This document shows, piece after piece, positions 63,838 to 64,000 of a stretch of 64,000 nt of DNA. Origin of the DNA: Caldilinea sp. CFX5 (GTDB taxonomy: Bacteria; Chloroflexota; Anaerolineae; Caldilineales; Caldilineaceae); assembly GCA_021405325.1 (NCBI GenBank), contig QWII01000003.1, forward strand, positions 62,001-126,000, read 5' to 3'. The notes under the pieces were generated by a model, which had not been told where the DNA came from, did no database searches, and was given only the letters and a program-made list of their open reading frames with translations. Position numbers and translations under genes: made by a program. The first letter of the stretch is position 1. Every line of letters begins with the position of its first letter.

Positions 63838-64000
63838 TTACTGAGCGCAACGAAACCCAAGATCTGGGCTACGGTCGTCCGGTGACCATGGAGCAGATCG
63901 GGTTGCGATTGCGGGATCGGCGCGTTCCATTTCACTCGTCGCCAAATAACTAAGATACGAATAGCCGCGCTGATAGAGGGTGGACACCTTGACGATCCCA
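63838..64000 (-). CDS. SUMF1/formylglycine-generating-enzyme-like protein, C-terminal part
   Basis: The last 53 or so codons of a gene that enters from the right edge and ends in TAA at 63838-63840. The tail ATRSAPWSPDDRSPDLGFRC matches the closing 'R....p......GFRCa' of FGE-sulfatase/SUMF1 domains, which in bacteria often sit next to, or are fused with, caspase or NACHT modules. It lies 132 bp upstream of the lipoprotein and on the same strand. Only the end is visible, so the full architecture and start are unknown. Confidence 0.7.
   Translation of the reverse strand, partial: GIVKVSTLYQRGYSYLSYLATSEMERADPAIATRSAPWSPDDRSPDLGFRCAQ

Overview
The window looks like chromosomal DNA of a Chloroflexota bacterium, probably Anaerolineae/Caldilineales-like. 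This is inferred from the gene mix: stand-alone C_GCAxxG proteins, runs of CPBP proteases, LysM and beta-propeller exported proteins, F420-type oxidoreductases, GH38 mannosidase, and C-terminal 'YLP' tails. No rRNA or marker gene proves it. Most of the window is GC-rich, with AT-richer patches near 30.9, 47 and 61-63 kb. I found no tRNA, rRNA, CRISPR array, transposase or phage gene.

Layout. 0.2-7.9 kb (+): a tightly coupled cassette of a small membrane protein, duplicated C_GCAxxG protein, pyruvyltransferase-like protein, SDR reductase/acyl-adenylate ligase fusion, ATC-hydrolase-like protein and, past an inverted-repeat element, a GMC-type flavoprotein; it suggests acyl or lipid modification. 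7.9-12.1 kb (-): four tandem CPBP paralogues plus a Yip1-like membrane protein. 13.3-19.7 kb (+): a multi-PAS histidine kinase followed by four response regulators and a free CBM48 protein. 20-25 kb (-): toroid repeat protein, DUF4342 protein and a NatA/NatB-like ABC exporter. 25-33.5 kb (-): GH38 mannosidase with tandem UspA, HigB/HigA toxin-antitoxin, phosphotransferase/APS kinase pair, and LysM protein. 33.9-37.3 kb: TetR and a divergent redox operon sharing a two-operator promoter region. 37.3-43.2 kb (-): a five-gene oligopeptide ABC transporter. 43.6-58 kb: small genes mixed with broken ones (CPBP, CDF, MalG, esterase and beta-lactamase remnants), a CPBP/methyltransferase pair, ArsM with a palindromic promoter, a GNAT/CDF pair and an M24 peptidase. 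58-64 kb (-): secreted beta-propeller, caspase-TIR protein, large lipoprotein, and the C-terminus of a formylglycine-generating-enzyme-like (SUMF1) protein.

The most unusual features are two. First, more than a dozen long inverted repeats sit between genes. Several are clearly mobile: two identical 91-bp copies each sit between 8-9 bp direct repeats. The set looks modular, with inner stems shared by elements that have different outer arms, and the reverse, and with complementary arms that have changed together. Second, the SUMF1 / lipoprotein / caspase-TIR run at the right edge resembles a signalling or defence locus. The kinase cluster, with one regulator carrying Glu instead of the phospho-accepting Asp, is a third point of interest.
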